Assembly: GCA_900660155.1 (NCBI GenBank)
Contig: CABFPE010001062.1
Coordinates: 51,782 to 115,781, forward strand
DNA length: 64,000 bases
Direction of reading: 5' to 3'
Origin: Hofstenia miamia
Taxonomy: Eukaryota > Xenacoelomorpha > Acoela > Hofsteniidae
Part shown: in pieces, positions 12,025-24,539 of the stretch
How positions within the stretch are numbered: the first letter of the stretch is position 1
How the letters are laid out: every line of letters begins with the position of its first letter
Translations under genes and position numbers: made by a program
The notes under the pieces: model-generated
The model's input: the letters and a program-made list of their open reading frames with translations, nothing else
The model's database searches: none
What the model was told of the DNA's origin: nothing

Positions 12025-15000
12025 AAGGCTGTTTCTTATTTACAAAATTCGCTATTATTTTCTAGTATTTTCAAAAAAAAATTCGAAAGAAATGTTCAAG
12101 TTATCAATGGTTGAAGACTTGTTTCTCAACTACTACCTATAACACTGTCCAACAAAGTTTGATGAGGTTCTTACAAGAATTATATTATTCTAGATTAAGT
12201 TTTTTAACTGAAATCGAATATGAAGTTAGTCTGACATCCTAGCGGACAGATGTTATTAAAATTGCAAGTTTGAATTTATCACAATGATCTATCATATTAT
12301 TTATATTATTCAGTTTTTCTTTGCTGTTGAAAATGCATCATCTTCGCACATATTTCTTTTTAAAATTTGCAATTACAATTTCAAATTCACCTCAAGCCTT
12401 GTCCACTGATTTCAACAAAATTTGATATGAATGATACTGTCTATATTTCAGGGTCTATGAGCACTTGTGTCTGGGCTTGGGCCACATCAACAAAGGTTCA
12501 TCGCTTGGAATGATGCGGATATGAGTGTGGATATGATTAAGAGCACCTCATGCTGATGTTTGTTTACCAAATGCATTACCATTATATGGCCTCAACAAAA
12601 CAACCATGACATTTCTTCATTTTGTCTAATAACAGAGGGTTAAAAATGGCAAGAATTCATGAAAGTTGGTTTTATAGTATATTCCCCACATGTATAACAC
12701 AAGTTGTTTTCATCTCTCAAACATCTATGAGTTGCAATAACAAATCGTATTTCTTTCACAGTGAGTTTCCGAATTAGAATAGCGGCAGCATTTTCACCTG
12801 GAAGGATAAATTAAATACGTAAAGCATCTTTAAAACGAGAAAAGTATAATTTTGAGGAAAATCTACACGTTGGAGGTTCCAAATAATTCGTTAGTTTCAT
12901 GTAGTTTTGAACTAAAATCATATAAAGGCTTTCTTGTACAAAAATATTATTGGACAGTCTAGTCAGTTTGTATATAACTTTGTTGAGTCGTTCTATTATA
13001 CTTATATATTAATTTGTGGTGCAATACACTATTTTATCGAGAGAATAACAATTTAAAATATCCATGTAAAAATGATTGGTTGTAATCTCATAATGCTGTT
13101 TCGCGCTTTAATTTATAGCATTTATTAAAATGAACAGGTATGGCTTACTGGTATCAGGGTTGTCTGCTTCATCATCTTAATTCATTATCATTATTTAATA
13201 TGGATATATATATTCATTCATTAATTGAGAGGCTATTTGACACGTAGTACCGTCATGCCATCATTGAAATAGACGAAAACAGATCATTTTCGCGTGATTG
13301 AATACATTCCAAGGTTAAAATTGCATAGTTTGAGAAAGCGATGCCGGTTTTAAATAAACAATTATCAGAGTCAAATTTGGATATTCAGTTTAAATTGTAA
13401 AATCGTGGAGTATAAATTTTTAAAAAATATCTAATCATTACTTTACATTTTGCAAGTTGAAAAATGCCAGTTTTAGGAAACGAAATGAAAGAACTTCTAC
13501 TATTTGATATGTAGGACCGCCCAAATTTTTTTTGATATTTTAAATAAGTTTGTAATTCAAGTTTATCTCAGTCTCTAACCCTTAGTATGTAACCCGCTCT
13601 CAAAATTTTTGATGGTTTAGTTAACTGTTAATGCTATAATCCCCGTATTATCCTGAATATTATTCTCTTGAATTCTTTATTGAACTTGGCAGCACCGCCC
13701 GTCATTCTTAGTCCAGTTTTTGTTTGCTTACAGTTGAAATGTCATTTATCAAATTTGCAATATTTCAATTAGGTGTTAATCATTGAAATATCTACACTCA
13801 CTTAAAATACAATTTTGAAGCACTTTTTTACATATATTTCATATAAAACTCTTTAGTCTTTTCCAATGTTTTTCACATTATCAATAGACTGCCTAGTTAA
13901 TTTTGTTTCGTTTCTTTGACTTCCTTAATTTTGCTGCCATTGCTTGTCTTCATTCCTTTCTTTTTATGCACCTGCTCTAACCAATATTATTGTTGTGCAA
14001 TTACCCAATCCAAAGTCCAACCCAACTTTTATGCATTTTCATATTATCCATATACCCTAGGTGACTCATGTCTCTATGTCCATCTCCCTTAGCCTTTTTG
14101 TAATTGGAATTAAGCTAACAGCAAATAATGCTGCTAGACGTTTGCCTGGAATATCCTACGCATAAACCTGAATCCGTGCCCATCTATCCCAGTCTACTAT
14201 CTCCTCATCGCATTCTCTATCAACTCCACACTCTTATTAAAACTTCATTAGCTTTTACTGTTTTCACTGCCCGCCAATGTAATATGCTCACATATGTCTT
14301 CCTGTAGTCCATGACATTGTTAAGTTTGCTTTCTTCCTCTTACAATTCCCAAAAGCCGCTGATCTATGACCAACTGACTCTCTACTCTTGTTATATATTA
14401 TTTCTGCTTTTCTGAGATGAACATATTCTTCTCTAAGTAACATGTCAAGCTGCCTGATATCTCTGACCTTAACAGCTTTAATAGTAGTCGGCAGACATGT
14501 TATTGCCAGACATGTTTATACTACCATCCACTCTGATGCCAGTAACATTTCTTCCAATAATCAAATCTACACAGCTCCCTAGGGCGCAGGCATAAGGCTT
14601 CGAAATTTTGAAAAAATATTCAAATACAATTAGTAGATATCTTTGCTGTTCTACATGCAATACGATTTTGCATTATGTCGTTTAAATTTTATTATGCTTA
14701 TTAGATGAAAGATAGAATTGTAACCATTTACCGGAATAAAGAATCTCCTATCTTATCCATGACTTCTATACACCTACAATTATAGACTCGATTTTCTTGT
14801 GATTCTATACACTCTTTTGCATTAGGCATTACCATGCTTCGAATGTGCTTATATTATTAAATGGGTAATTAAGGAGTGCCTTATGCTAAAATTGTGAATA
14901 AAAAATCATTTTACCAATGAATGATGATCACATTTATTACTTATTTCGTTCCTAAAATATAAAAACTCAGCATTATGGTCTGTTTAAAGATTATTCATTT

Positions 15001-15729
15001 ATTAAATATCTAATACACTGGCAGTTTCCTAGTTTATCTAAAAATAGGAAAATTGCTATCAGGTAACCTCTAAATTGTGGGCTTAAGCACCTTAGCTTAT
15101 TTAATTTCATATTATAGGTTGTAGATTGATCGTTGCGTTGTGGCAAATAGTTTCTGCATTTGAATTGTTTTGTAAGTCGGTTTTTCCCACTTGCACTTAT
15201 GTTACAATATGTTGATCAGGTTTGCAAACCCAGTTATTAGATTGATTCGGCTTCGTGGAACAAAGTAAACTATCCGTTTATAGTAATGCAAGAAATGCTC
15301 CAACATTTCAGGCCCCTTAACTGCACCGCAACTAGTCAGATGAAGCTAATTTTTATATATTTTTGGCCCTAACGTATGCCTTACCACACGCAAAAAATGT
15401 AATATGATAGTACAATTTCATTCTGTTCTGCTCCTCTGTCAACTTGTGCCGTTGCCCTGTGATCAGTGTGGATCTTATATTGCCATTTTTGGAGTCCACA
15501 TTGTAATTTCTGGAGCTCGAATGTTGTCTGGAGATTCTTATAATCTTCCGACCATATAAGGTCTGTCAAAGTCTGAGGCCTTTTTGCTTTTTCGTTACTT
15601 AACATCAGTGTTGTTTTCTGTGTTTGATTCTGGTCCCAATTGTTCTGCTCTCTGTTGTTTTTTATTTTTAACTGTCACGTCCTAAGAAGTTTTAGAGTGC
15701 TTAATTTGTTAATTACTGCACCTTTGCAT

Positions 15730-15773
<44 letters not shown>

Positions 15774-15870
15774 AACGATACAACAATACATGTTGAAGTT
15801 GAGTAGTTCTTTCGCATAAGACAAATGTGACTTGGACGATTTAGAGAGCTGTTCATTAGATGTTTAAAAG
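12025..15870. other. Non-coding stretch, LINE 3' end debris
   Basis: No gene recognised. Around 14690-14756 there is a sequence ending AATAAAGAATCTCCTATCTTATC that resembles the 3' end of the LINE at 50860-51410, so it is probably old LINE 3' UTR. An (AT)n microsatellite lies at 15732-15769. The minus open frames at 14478-14660 and 15381-15605 have no recognisable domain. Confidence 0.45.
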
Positions 15871-15875
15871 TAATA

Positions 15876-18393
15876 CCGTAAGACGGGGTAACTTTGGCAT
15901 GTTTGTAACTGTTTTTACAGAATATTTATATAAAAATAAGGAAAACTGCCACAGTTTGGAGGTGTGAAATATTGTTTGACTCAACTACAATACATTTTCA
16001 CTAATTTTGTACTGACCCATAGGTAAAATTCAGCAGTGGGTCAGGTAAAGGTCACAAAATTTGCGATAGCAAATCGGGGGTAACTTTGGCATGTATGTAA
16101 CATTTTAATTATTTTAATGAAAATATGTATACTCTTGAGCTATAAAGGATATTAAAGCAAAAATACATGATCACTAACATGATTTTATAACAAAACAGAT
16201 GATAGTACCTGTGTAATTTACTAAATGTTAACATACTGACAAAAATTGAGCATTTTGGAATGTTGCGTATAAAATTTTACGTAACTGTGCTAACGCACAA
16301 CATGCAAAACGTTGGCTTGAAAATTCTGAAAACGAAAATTTTCAATTAGAATGTTACACTTAATTTAAAGCTAATTTAACGTAACTTACAAACTTTGAAT
16401 CTTCACATCATAATAAAGCATTGCATGTAATGTACTACATGGAAGATTAACTTGAAAAGCTAGGATTATGGGAACAAATGACTTTGCTTTCGTGGATCAT
16501 TACAGTCCAAATAAAATAGTCATTTATTCTGATACGAAATAACAAAATGCTAGTAATTACTCATCAGAATCATTACATGATGGGCAGCAGTACTGAAGAT
16601 CATCACTTTCCTGATTACACTGACCACACACCCATCCCAAGCAAAACACACACTGAATCCAGTCTGCCCCCACATATCCTTGGTATGCAATAGAACACTC
16701 TGAGCAACTGTCTTCACTACACGCTTCATCGGTAGACACAGAGGAACCTGCAGAGGTACTGGGAATGTCTTCATTAGACAACTTCTGCAGTTATTTGCTG
16801 GCCAGGCATGACTTTCTTCCTTCTTTTGCGTTTTGGAAGTCCCCCCTTCTGTCCACGATGCTCTTTTAGCATTGAAATCAGGCACTGATCAAGATCTCGT
16901 CCCACATCCTTCTCTGTGCGATTTCCTTCCTTGCTGTCTGGCAGCTTGGTCAATACAGCCTGGGGATTAAAAGGGTGCAATCCTGTTGTCCTAAACCCAG
17001 ACTGCAAGTTTTTCTTTACTCCAGCAGCAAGTCCTTCCCACAAACGCTTGATCAATGATGGCAGATGCTCTTTCGGAATAGACCCTTGACGCTGACTTTC
17101 TTTCCGCCAACTGTCAAGTATGTTCCGCCATATTGTTTTCATGGGCCTGAAGACAGCCACATCCAAAGGTTGGGTTAAATGCGTTGGGTTGGGTGGCAAA
17201 GCAGTGAAATAAACATGCCAAATATTGGATGTTTCGGTTGACAAGGGTTACTCGTTTGAGTAAAGGTTGTCGACAATCAAGAAGGCCTTAACAGGTCGTT
17301 CCTAGACAAAGGGAATAAAAGTTAATAAAAATCACTGTTCCAAAGTATGCATATGAAACCAGCCTCTCTTTTTGAATCCATATCTTGTCCCATCTGGACC
17401 ACCTTTTGTCCAATTTTCATATAGATTTTGTGCCTTATACACAACAAATGGAGGCAAAAAATCACCACTTGCACTTCCACAACACACCAAGGATATGGAC
17501 ATCTTTGAGTGTTCTTGTACTCTTTCGACCCTTCGTGTACCCCTGGGAACAAGAACTTTCTTTTCTCCAGGGTTGTCTGTGATATTTGTTTCATCAAAAT
17601 TAAAAACACAATTTGCAGGTATAGCTTTACAAATTTCCTCCAAATTTGAAAAGTACTCTTTGACTGACTCAGCGTTAACTTGTGCACGTGCTCGTTTGAT
17701 ATTCCCAGCGGTTCTACGGGTTACGTGCTATGAAAGAACGAATAAAATCATCACCTGGAACGTTGCTTTGAAATCTGCTTTCTACCCTCCCTCTCCGATC
17801 CAGGTAGCTTTTAATTAATAGTTTAACATCCATTGGGGTGAGAGGATAACCCCAGTTGCAGACTTCGGCAAGAGTCTTCACAATTGTTGTCTCCTCCACA
17901 GGAAAAAGCACAGAAGGTCTGCCAACGGCACCAGCATGGGCCTTGCTAAGTCTATTTTGTAAAGTGCTCTAATGACATTAAAAGTTTTGCTGGCTTTTCC
18001 TGGGACATTCCATTCTTTACTGCATTTATGACTGCTTCCAAATCTTTTGGGTTGTATGCCTGATAGCGGCGTTTTCCCTGTCCTTTCTTGTATGTGCGAG
18101 GCATCATTCTGAAAAAGATAAGCACATGAAACGAATTGAATAACGCAGTCTAATATATACTAAGAACGTATAATTATTCAGAACGATATATTTGCCCTGA
18201 GTATTGCGCAACATTTAAATACCAACCTTTGTGCTTTAACAACACACAACAAAGTACTGAAATTTCGGCATAACATGATTAAAAATACTTCTTGTTGAAC
18301 CAAAGCGACCAGGGCTATTCCACTTCCATCCAGAAGTTTTCATCATAATTTTAAATATCACTATATATTAAAGCAGTAACTACTCACCGAATA
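15876..18393 (-). mobile_element. Pogo/Tigger-like DNA transposon, one end lost
   Basis: The left end starts CCGTAAGACGGGGTAACTTT directly after a TA dinucleotide, the pogo/Tc1 target site. A subterminal direct repeat of GGGGTAACTTTGGCATGT recurs near 16077. The first 609 bases (15876-16484) match the start of the derivative at 52079-52687 with no indels and only a few substitutions. The transposase lies inside on the minus strand. Similarity with the derivative stops at about 18393 and no right terminal repeat is found after it, so this copy is truncated or was broken by a later insertion. Confidence 0.85.
16557..18105 (-). pseudogene. Pogo-like DDE transposase with PHD-like finger
   Basis: Cut-and-paste transposase, read from an ATG near 18105 (MPRTYKKGQGKRRYQAY). 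Parts in order: N-terminal helix-turn-helix (NPKDLEAVINAVKNGMS); AHAGAVGRPSVLFPVEE in another frame; CNWGYPLT; the first catalytic Asp in VFNFDETNITDNPG; CCGSASGDFLPPFVVYKA; the second in FLIVDNLYSN after a likely intron (about 17335-17307); LPPNPTHLTQPLDVAVFRPM; a basic stretch KRKRRKK; and a C-terminal Cys-rich finger (CSECS...WIQCVFC...CGQCN...CCPSC) like a PHD zinc finger. Lesions: frameshifts near 17950, 17720 and 16785, and a stop codon right after DNLYSNE. It is close to intact, so decay is recent. Confidence 0.85.
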
Positions 18394-19680
18394 AGGGGAT
18401 AATTATATTTTCTTTCTGGAATCTCTCAATAATTTACTATAACTTGAACTGTTCTGCTTTTTGAAAAGGTAATTTGACCAACGAAAAAGGAACCAATGCA
18501 AACAGGAGCTTTTAATATAGAACTCCTCAAATGCAATCAACATGAGGAATAGGTGAAAACGTGTCCATGCGCTATTGAATTCGCTTGACGAATTCCTCAA
18601 GTTGAATCAGTGTAAACGGGGCTTTACAATTGTTCATTGTACAAAGTGTGTTGCAAACGGATTATTTTTCCGTTGTGAAATGGAAGTGGATCAGAGTTGA
18701 AAGTAGGTTGCCATTTATTTAAATACCAAAGTGCAAATTTAACAAAGTATCTCTCCCCACATGATAGGTACCTAGCTAGATATTATGAGTTGCGGTGCTT
18801 TATTGTCTAATTTTTTAGGGAAGTTAGGAATTCCAAAAGGAATGCTCCGCAACTTGAAGAAGCGAAGCTGAAATTAATTTATCACAGTATTCAATTTTGG
18901 GACCAGGTTCATATCACACCCACATAATTTAGGCCTATATCCTGCACATAACAATTCCGACCCAGGTTCCAACCCTTGATGGATTTCACAACAGAAAATG
19001 TATTTTTCAATTGAATGTGAAAAAAATACCTTCAACGCAACGGATCTCAGTAAAGTAAAGAAAACTGTCTAGTTGAAAGAAGAGCTTTCATCAAGTCTAG
19101 TAGGGCCGTAGGGCATAATACTTATTAGGAGGATCTATTATAATTTAAGATGGTGTTGAGTCAATCAAATGCTTTTTTATAAGCAACTCTGAATACCAGT
19201 ATTTTTTCGCCTAATTGTATTCAGCGTCACATGCCGATGATTTGATCAGTTTTTTAATAATAATTATTAATAATAATTAATTCAGAAAGTAAATGTGATA
19301 ACAAGAAAAAAATTTTCAATATCTGTTAGGGAAAAAGACATAAAAAAATTTAATCGAGTTTTTTCAATACCGGATTTTTTCGATCGAAGTGTTTCTTTGG
19401 CATTTCGAGATCTGTTTGGTAAAAAATTTTTAAGTTTTTCATCTTCCTGAGAATATATTTGATATCATATTTTCCTTAATAACTGAAGAACTGTCCTTGT
19501 AGTTTTAATAGTTCTAAATTTATAGCTTTCTTTTGAAGAGTGACATTTTTTTTCCGATAAATATCCTTTTTCCGATAAAATTATCCTTTTTATCAAATCC
19601 GTCTTCTCAGTTTAGATCACTCTATATGCTTAAAGTAAATGTATAATTATGTTGAACAATTTTATCGTGTTCGCTTAAAG
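18394..19680. other. Non-coding stretch with possible MITE debris
   Basis: No gene seen. The block at about 18460-18620 ends with TCAGTGTAAACGGGGCTTTA, which resembles the ends of short inverted-repeat elements in this window, but no matching second end was found. The 18403-18600 minus open frame is inside it and not protein-like. Confidence 0.4.
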
Positions 19681-19801
19681 GTGAGTTCAGACGAGAACCT
19701 TTTGATGTACATATATCATTTGATATACGTCAATAAGATGCTCGTCTGAACGCACTTTATTCAAATTAGCATACATCAAAAAGATGCTCGTCTGAACGCA
19801 C
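19681..19801. mobile_element. Short MITE with 30-bp inverted ends
   Basis: The left end GTGAGTTCAGACGAG (continuing to TTTTGATGTA) is the inverted match of the right end CTCGTCTGAACGCAC preceded by TACATCAAAAAGATG. A second direct copy of the right-end motif lies at 19741-19755, so either two copies are nested or the end was duplicated. No convincing target duplication. It contains no coding sequence. Confidence 0.75.
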
Positions 19802-20216
19802 ATTATTCATTTCAACGATCAGTAATTAACGATTTTGTTTTGGGGACAGATTGTCTCAAGTAGCCGTGAGTCTGAAAATACGAGGATTTTGAAGCTCAAA
19901 AATTTTAACTTCAAAATGACCCCTGACGATATTGAATTCTAAATATTCGAATTTTTTTAACAAAATCACTTATTCCTTTCAATGAAGTAAATTTGCTACT
20001 GAATTGTCAATATATTTTACATGCATGTAGAACTAATTCAAATTACTTATAAAACAGAATTCAAGCATTTATTGAAATTTAATTATATTGTTCAATTGTA
20101 TAATTACAAGGAAACTTTTAGGGCCCGGCGGAACAAACATTTTGGGAGTCGGTTCGGTTTGATTCACATAAAATACCGTGGGATCGGTATGACTATGAAA
20201 AATCAATAGTATATTT

Positions 20217-20220
<4 letters not shown>

Positions 20221-20287
<67 letters not shown>
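20221..20287. repeat. (TA)n microsatellite
   Basis: About 33 uninterrupted TA units. Perfect repeats of this length are usually recent and length-polymorphic. Confidence 0.98.
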
Positions 20288-20289
<2 letters not shown>

Positions 20290-20499
20290 CATCAATAATG
20301 TTGTTCCTTAAGCTGATAATTAAGTTTTGCCTACAAAACTTGGCTGATTACCTATGATTTCAAAATATTTGGGGTGCTCAAAAAGTTTGCATGTTTGCAT
20401 TTGTTGAGCAGTCAAACTGGTTACAAACAAAAATTTTGTTTGAAATCTAACAAAAGCAGAATTTATATGCAAGCAATAAGAACTTTGTAGAGTGTCAAT

Positions 20500-20800
20500 G
20501 AGTATCAAATACTGACTGATCCTACTGTGACTGAGGAGGTCAATTACACAATCTTTTGACTCTATTTTCCTCAAGAAGTTGCAGAGTTTGTTTTGTTTGT
20601 GACATTATGCTCCATCTTGTTTCATAATTTATGTGTCTTCAAAAATAATAAAAGGTTTCCTTCAATATTTCGATGTTGTTGCGACTATCCATGTTGCCAT
20701 CAACTTTGACTAGTTTTCATTGCCCATAATATTTGATATACCTCCACACCATGAGACAATAGCCTAAGAACTTCACTGTTGTTAAAGTTTATTCAGGGTA
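20500..20800 (-). pseudogene. Tc1/mariner-type transposase remnant
   Basis: Minus-strand fragments of a Tc1-like DDE transposase in different frames. In order: LMVWRYIKYYG (the usual VMVWG block), KVDGNMDSRNNIEILKE (matching the VDG-MDS-Y-IL block), QDGA.CHK (the catalytic QD-A-CH block) and KQTLQLLEENRVKRLCN followed by PPQSQ (the W-P-SPD block). Several stops and frame changes separate them. The open frames at 20320-20574 and 20789-21001 are partly shadows of this remnant. Confidence 0.7.
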
Positions 20801-21120
20801 ACCTTTTGGAGTATTCTGTGGTTGTTGTACATGAGTTATTCTATGCCATAATAGTTCAATGTTTGACACTTCTGTATAAATGATTGTATTCAAATCACTG
20901 TTTGTCATTGTAAAAAAAATTGCTACACCATTTTTCTCTGTCCCTTCATTGCCAGTGTCAATGTCATTTAAAACACTTGGACCGGTAATACAGTGTCGCA
21001 TAAACTCATAATTTAAATGACTTAGAGCACTAAGATCCTTAATAATTTTCTCAGATTTTTCAACATTTTCTTAGGAAATTAAAAATTTTCTACCAGACAT
21101 CTGTCTATATTGTCCATAAC

Positions 21121-21626
21121 CAGGGGTGGAAAAAAATAAATATATTTGTGAAATGTATTGCAATAAATATATTTAAATAATTGTTTTTCGCAGTTAAACA
21201 ATAAAATAATTTATTTTCGCAATTATTTTCACTTTCCCTTGAGCGTCTGATGCAAATGAAATACCGCATCTGTCATCGAATGCGAATGCGTCATTAACAC
21301 ATGCAGATTCTGCAATAAACAGCAAGAAAGTCGAAAAGTCGACAAGCCTTGAACGGATTCCTAGTACTTCCGACATAGCCGAGTGTTTATTCTGAGTGAT
21401 AGCAGAAAAAAACTTCTACCAATGAATGCCGAATCTCAACTATTTTTGTGTGTAAATAAACGTTTCTGGGATTTGAAATTGATCTATTCACTTTTCAAGT
21501 AGTGAAATATATTTTTCTTTGAACACAATATATGCAATATATTTAAATTATTTAATTCAGAAATTTCACATTAAAATATATTTATTTCCATTAACCATTT
21601 ATTTAAATATATTTTTTACACCCCTG
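21121..21626. mobile_element. hAT-type MITE with perfect 8-bp target duplication
   Basis: 506-bp element with ends CAGGGGTGGAAAAAA and TTTTTTACACCCCTG. It is flanked by identical 8-base direct repeats TCCATAAC at 21113-21120 and 21627-21634. Terminal CAGGGG ends and an 8-bp duplication are the hAT signature. There is no transposase inside; the interior is AT-rich with repeated AAATATATTT strings near both ends. The intact duplication indicates a fairly recent insertion. The small minus open frame at 21194-21376 lies inside and is not a gene. Confidence 0.9.
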
Positions 21627-21639
21627 TCCATAACGACGC

Positions 21640-22220
21640 TCTAAACCATCAGTTTGTAGCTTATATGTAATTATGAACAAGTAGCCATTCTGTAGTAATA
21701 TACGAGATAATGACGCTATTGAAATAGACGACATCTCAATTTGAGTTTGAGTTTGAAATGTAAATCCAAGGTCTGGAGCACGATCCCAAGAACAAAACCA
21801 ATAGGAAAATTACAATTAGAATTGTAAATTTCTATTGCCATTGCCAATGCCTATAGCAAGACATATAGGTTTACATATTGAACTGCAATTTAAAATATAA
21901 AAAAAAATAAATATAATTTTTAGTGTTGCTGCAGTTGCAGCATCAACTTCATCGTAAGGGAATTCAGATGCAAGTGAAGTCGAAATGGAAATAACAAATA
22001 AATTTACAGCTAATCTGACTGTTAATTTATGCATAGGATGAAGAAAAGATTAATTTAAAAACGGTGCCTTTTACAATAAACGTTCATGTTCAAAATCATA
22101 GTTTGAATGCGAGTATGAGTAAGAGACCAATGCTGAAATTTTCATAGACATATAATAAAAATTTAAATTAAAGTTAAATGCAGATTTCAGTTTGCCTTTT
22201 AATTATGTTATTTCTGATAT
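21640..22220. other. AT-rich stretch, no gene seen
   Basis: No domain or splice-framed exon recognised. The minus open frame 21816-22034 has a hydrophobic composition but no family resemblance. This stretch may include the 3' end of the P-element-like transposon to its right. Confidence 0.4.
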
Positions 22221-22221
22221 T

Positions 22222-23471
22222 TTACAGCAAGTGACAGGGGTAGAAACATAGATATGTACTTGCAGAAGGATCACTAGGAATACTAATAATAAATCTCTGA
22301 TTACAAAAATAAGTTAAATCTTCAGATAAAATTATAAATACAAGTACATTATCCGTATCATTTTCGCTTACAGCAACAAGAATTTCAATTCCAAGCTCAT
22401 GCTTGCAAATAAAAACGAATTTTTCGTAGGCTATATCTGCTGAAATCTTTATAATGGTACGGTACAGACCACAATTGGAGGTCCATGTTTCAAAAAATTT
22501 AGCATAAAACATAAAACGCTAGTATATAGAAACCCTTGATCAGTTACACCACTGAAAGAAACACCATCATATGAAGCATCTGGAGTTAGAAACATTTCAT
22601 CTGTTAAAATGATACAATCTTAATCTATTTCATTGTTTTCTCTCATTAGTTTAATCATTTTGAGAGAATTAATGTTTCCTTCCACTAATTTAGAAAGCGT
22701 TCGTTTGTGGAGTAGCGGGAAATATTCTGATACCAATTGATATGCTTGTAGTGATGTATACCGCAGTTTGAGTTAAAATTTAATTACTTCACTGGAATCT
22801 GGATCTTTTTTTCTTTTACCTGTGGTAGATTTTGGTTATCATAGTATTAATTATTATTTGCCAATAGAAAAAAAAATTTTAGTAGAAAAATATTCTCTAG
22901 AAAATCTCATATTTTATCCATGATTTTTTTGTAACCACTCAGGATAACATATTTCCTTGCCAAAAGATGACATTTAAACCTTTCCAAAAGAAACTAAGGC
23001 GACGGAGCCAACAATTTGTGTAACAGATGTTTGCTCAAGTTTGAAAAATATTTTGTATTTATCTGTTTCAGAATATTTCCACCCTGCAGGAGTCAAAATA
23101 GAAGAAACCTCACTGAGAATATCCATTTTCACAAATTCCTTAAGTTCACCTTTAAAAATGCCACGCACTTTCGGAGGATGTCTTTCATGAATTCGAATTT
23201 CTTTTAAGGATTTCTGGAAATCAAAAATTGTTGGCACTGGAAATAATTTCCACCGCAAGCGTTGTCTGCCTTGTGGTGTGGTATGTATATATTTATTCTC
23301 GAAATGTCGACTGCATATAAAAGAATTGGCAGTCAATTGATAGTTAACTCCTTTAATTGCATTGAACCATCTTTTTCTCAATTCAGGCTGTTTTGGAAAG
23401 CTGAACTGATTAAAATATTTTGAATGGCGATAGCCTGTTGTACAAAGTGGCACGCAGCACTTATTAACCAT
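22222..23471 (-). pseudogene. P-element-like transposase with THAP domain
   Basis: Transposase of the P-element/THAP9 type. From the ATG at 23471 the THAP zinc-dependent DNA-binding domain reads MVNKCCVPLC...FSFPKQPELRKRWF...FICSRHF...FPVPTIFDF, that is C2-CH with the closing VP box. After a stop at 22974 the homology continues in other frames: LRYTSLQAYQLVSEYFPLL then LSKLVEGNINSLKMIKLMRENN, IILTDEMFL (the first acidic catalytic region) and LGIEILVAVSENDTDNV, matching the second Asp region, although E stands where D is usual. Stops and frame changes make it non-functional as a whole, but the THAP exon alone is open for 165 codons. Confidence 0.8.
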
Positions 23472-23585
23472 AGTCTATTCTTTTTGCAACAATACGTAAT
23501 ATACCAACAGGTGCACTTTAGTGTTTAATTTACTATCCAATAGAAATCACTGAAAACAACCCCACTCGAGTTCAAAATTGTGTCA

Positions 23586-24534
23586 CTATGTGGTCAGTGA
23601 GCCTCCTTTCAATTTTGAATGCTGCCAATGCCACGGCAGGGTATATTCAGTGGGCCCTGTTTTAACGGATGACCTTTTTTCTTTTATGCGAACCCAACAA
23701 ATTGGAATGCAAGGATATTGGTTGTTTTTTGCCATGATGACTGCTTTAAAACTGATTGAGTTTGAATCAATAAGCAAACACCATTCTTGAGAGGAATAAA
23801 CAATTCCCAAATATTCCATAATCTTAAATATATTGCTGGCAAACGTATAATGTTCTTTAGTTGAGAAGAGGGGAGTTAAGGCTGAATGACGCACATGAAT
23901 TTTTTGATATGTTACTCTTTTCAGGCTTTCTTCCATTCCAGAGTGAGTTCTTAACATCCTAAGACATTTCTTTGACATGATCCTGCTTAATTTTAGTTCT
24001 CTACAGAAATCATTAAAAAATCTTCATTACAATCAAAAAGGTCATCAGCCTCCATTTGCAATAAAACATCATCAGTATTGTCAAAAATAATATCATTGAT
24101 GAAGCTGTCTGATTTTGAAGGATATACCTGACCAGGCGGCTCTCTAGTTAAAGAATCAACTGTCGGAATTTTGCAATTGGTACAGTCGAAATATTTGATA
24201 TTTTTGTTGAAAAGCGTTTTAACAATTGAGCAAAAGTAGCATTCTCTGAAGCTGTGCCTGGCGCATTCTGTCCTAATAGCTGTTCGATTAAATTTAAAGT
24301 AACTTCTATACTTATGATGAAAACTCGTTTGACAAAGCAAATATACGATGGGGAAAACTTTTTCTCACTATCAGTAGGTGATGATTTAAAGAAATCCCAA
24401 TACCTTTTTTTGAATTCTGCACTAAATTTGCATTTTTTACCTTGGATGTCCCGAGCACAAACAAAACAAAACGAATCAGGATTTACTTTATGCTTACAAG
24501 ACGACATAATATGAAATAATAAACATCTGTGCAT
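23586..24534 (-). pseudogene. Broken copy of a widespread metazoan repeat ORF
   Basis: Three open pieces in order on the minus strand (24534-24148, 24340-23993, 23978-23586) resemble one repetitive protein family common in arthropod and cnidarian genomes whose mobile class I cannot name with confidence. Seen: an N-terminal Cys-rich segment (SSCKHKVNPDSFCFVCARD...FSPSYIC), then ECYFCSIVK, then RHSALTPLF, then SSQEWCLLIDSNSISFKAV and NNQYPCIPI, matching the EWRLFIDSS...LKAVLLHNGN...PSIPI blocks. Frameshifts separate the pieces. The expected C-terminal part is missing, and the P-element-like gene begins 115 bases further on. Confidence 0.6.
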
Positions 24535-24539
24535 TTGTA

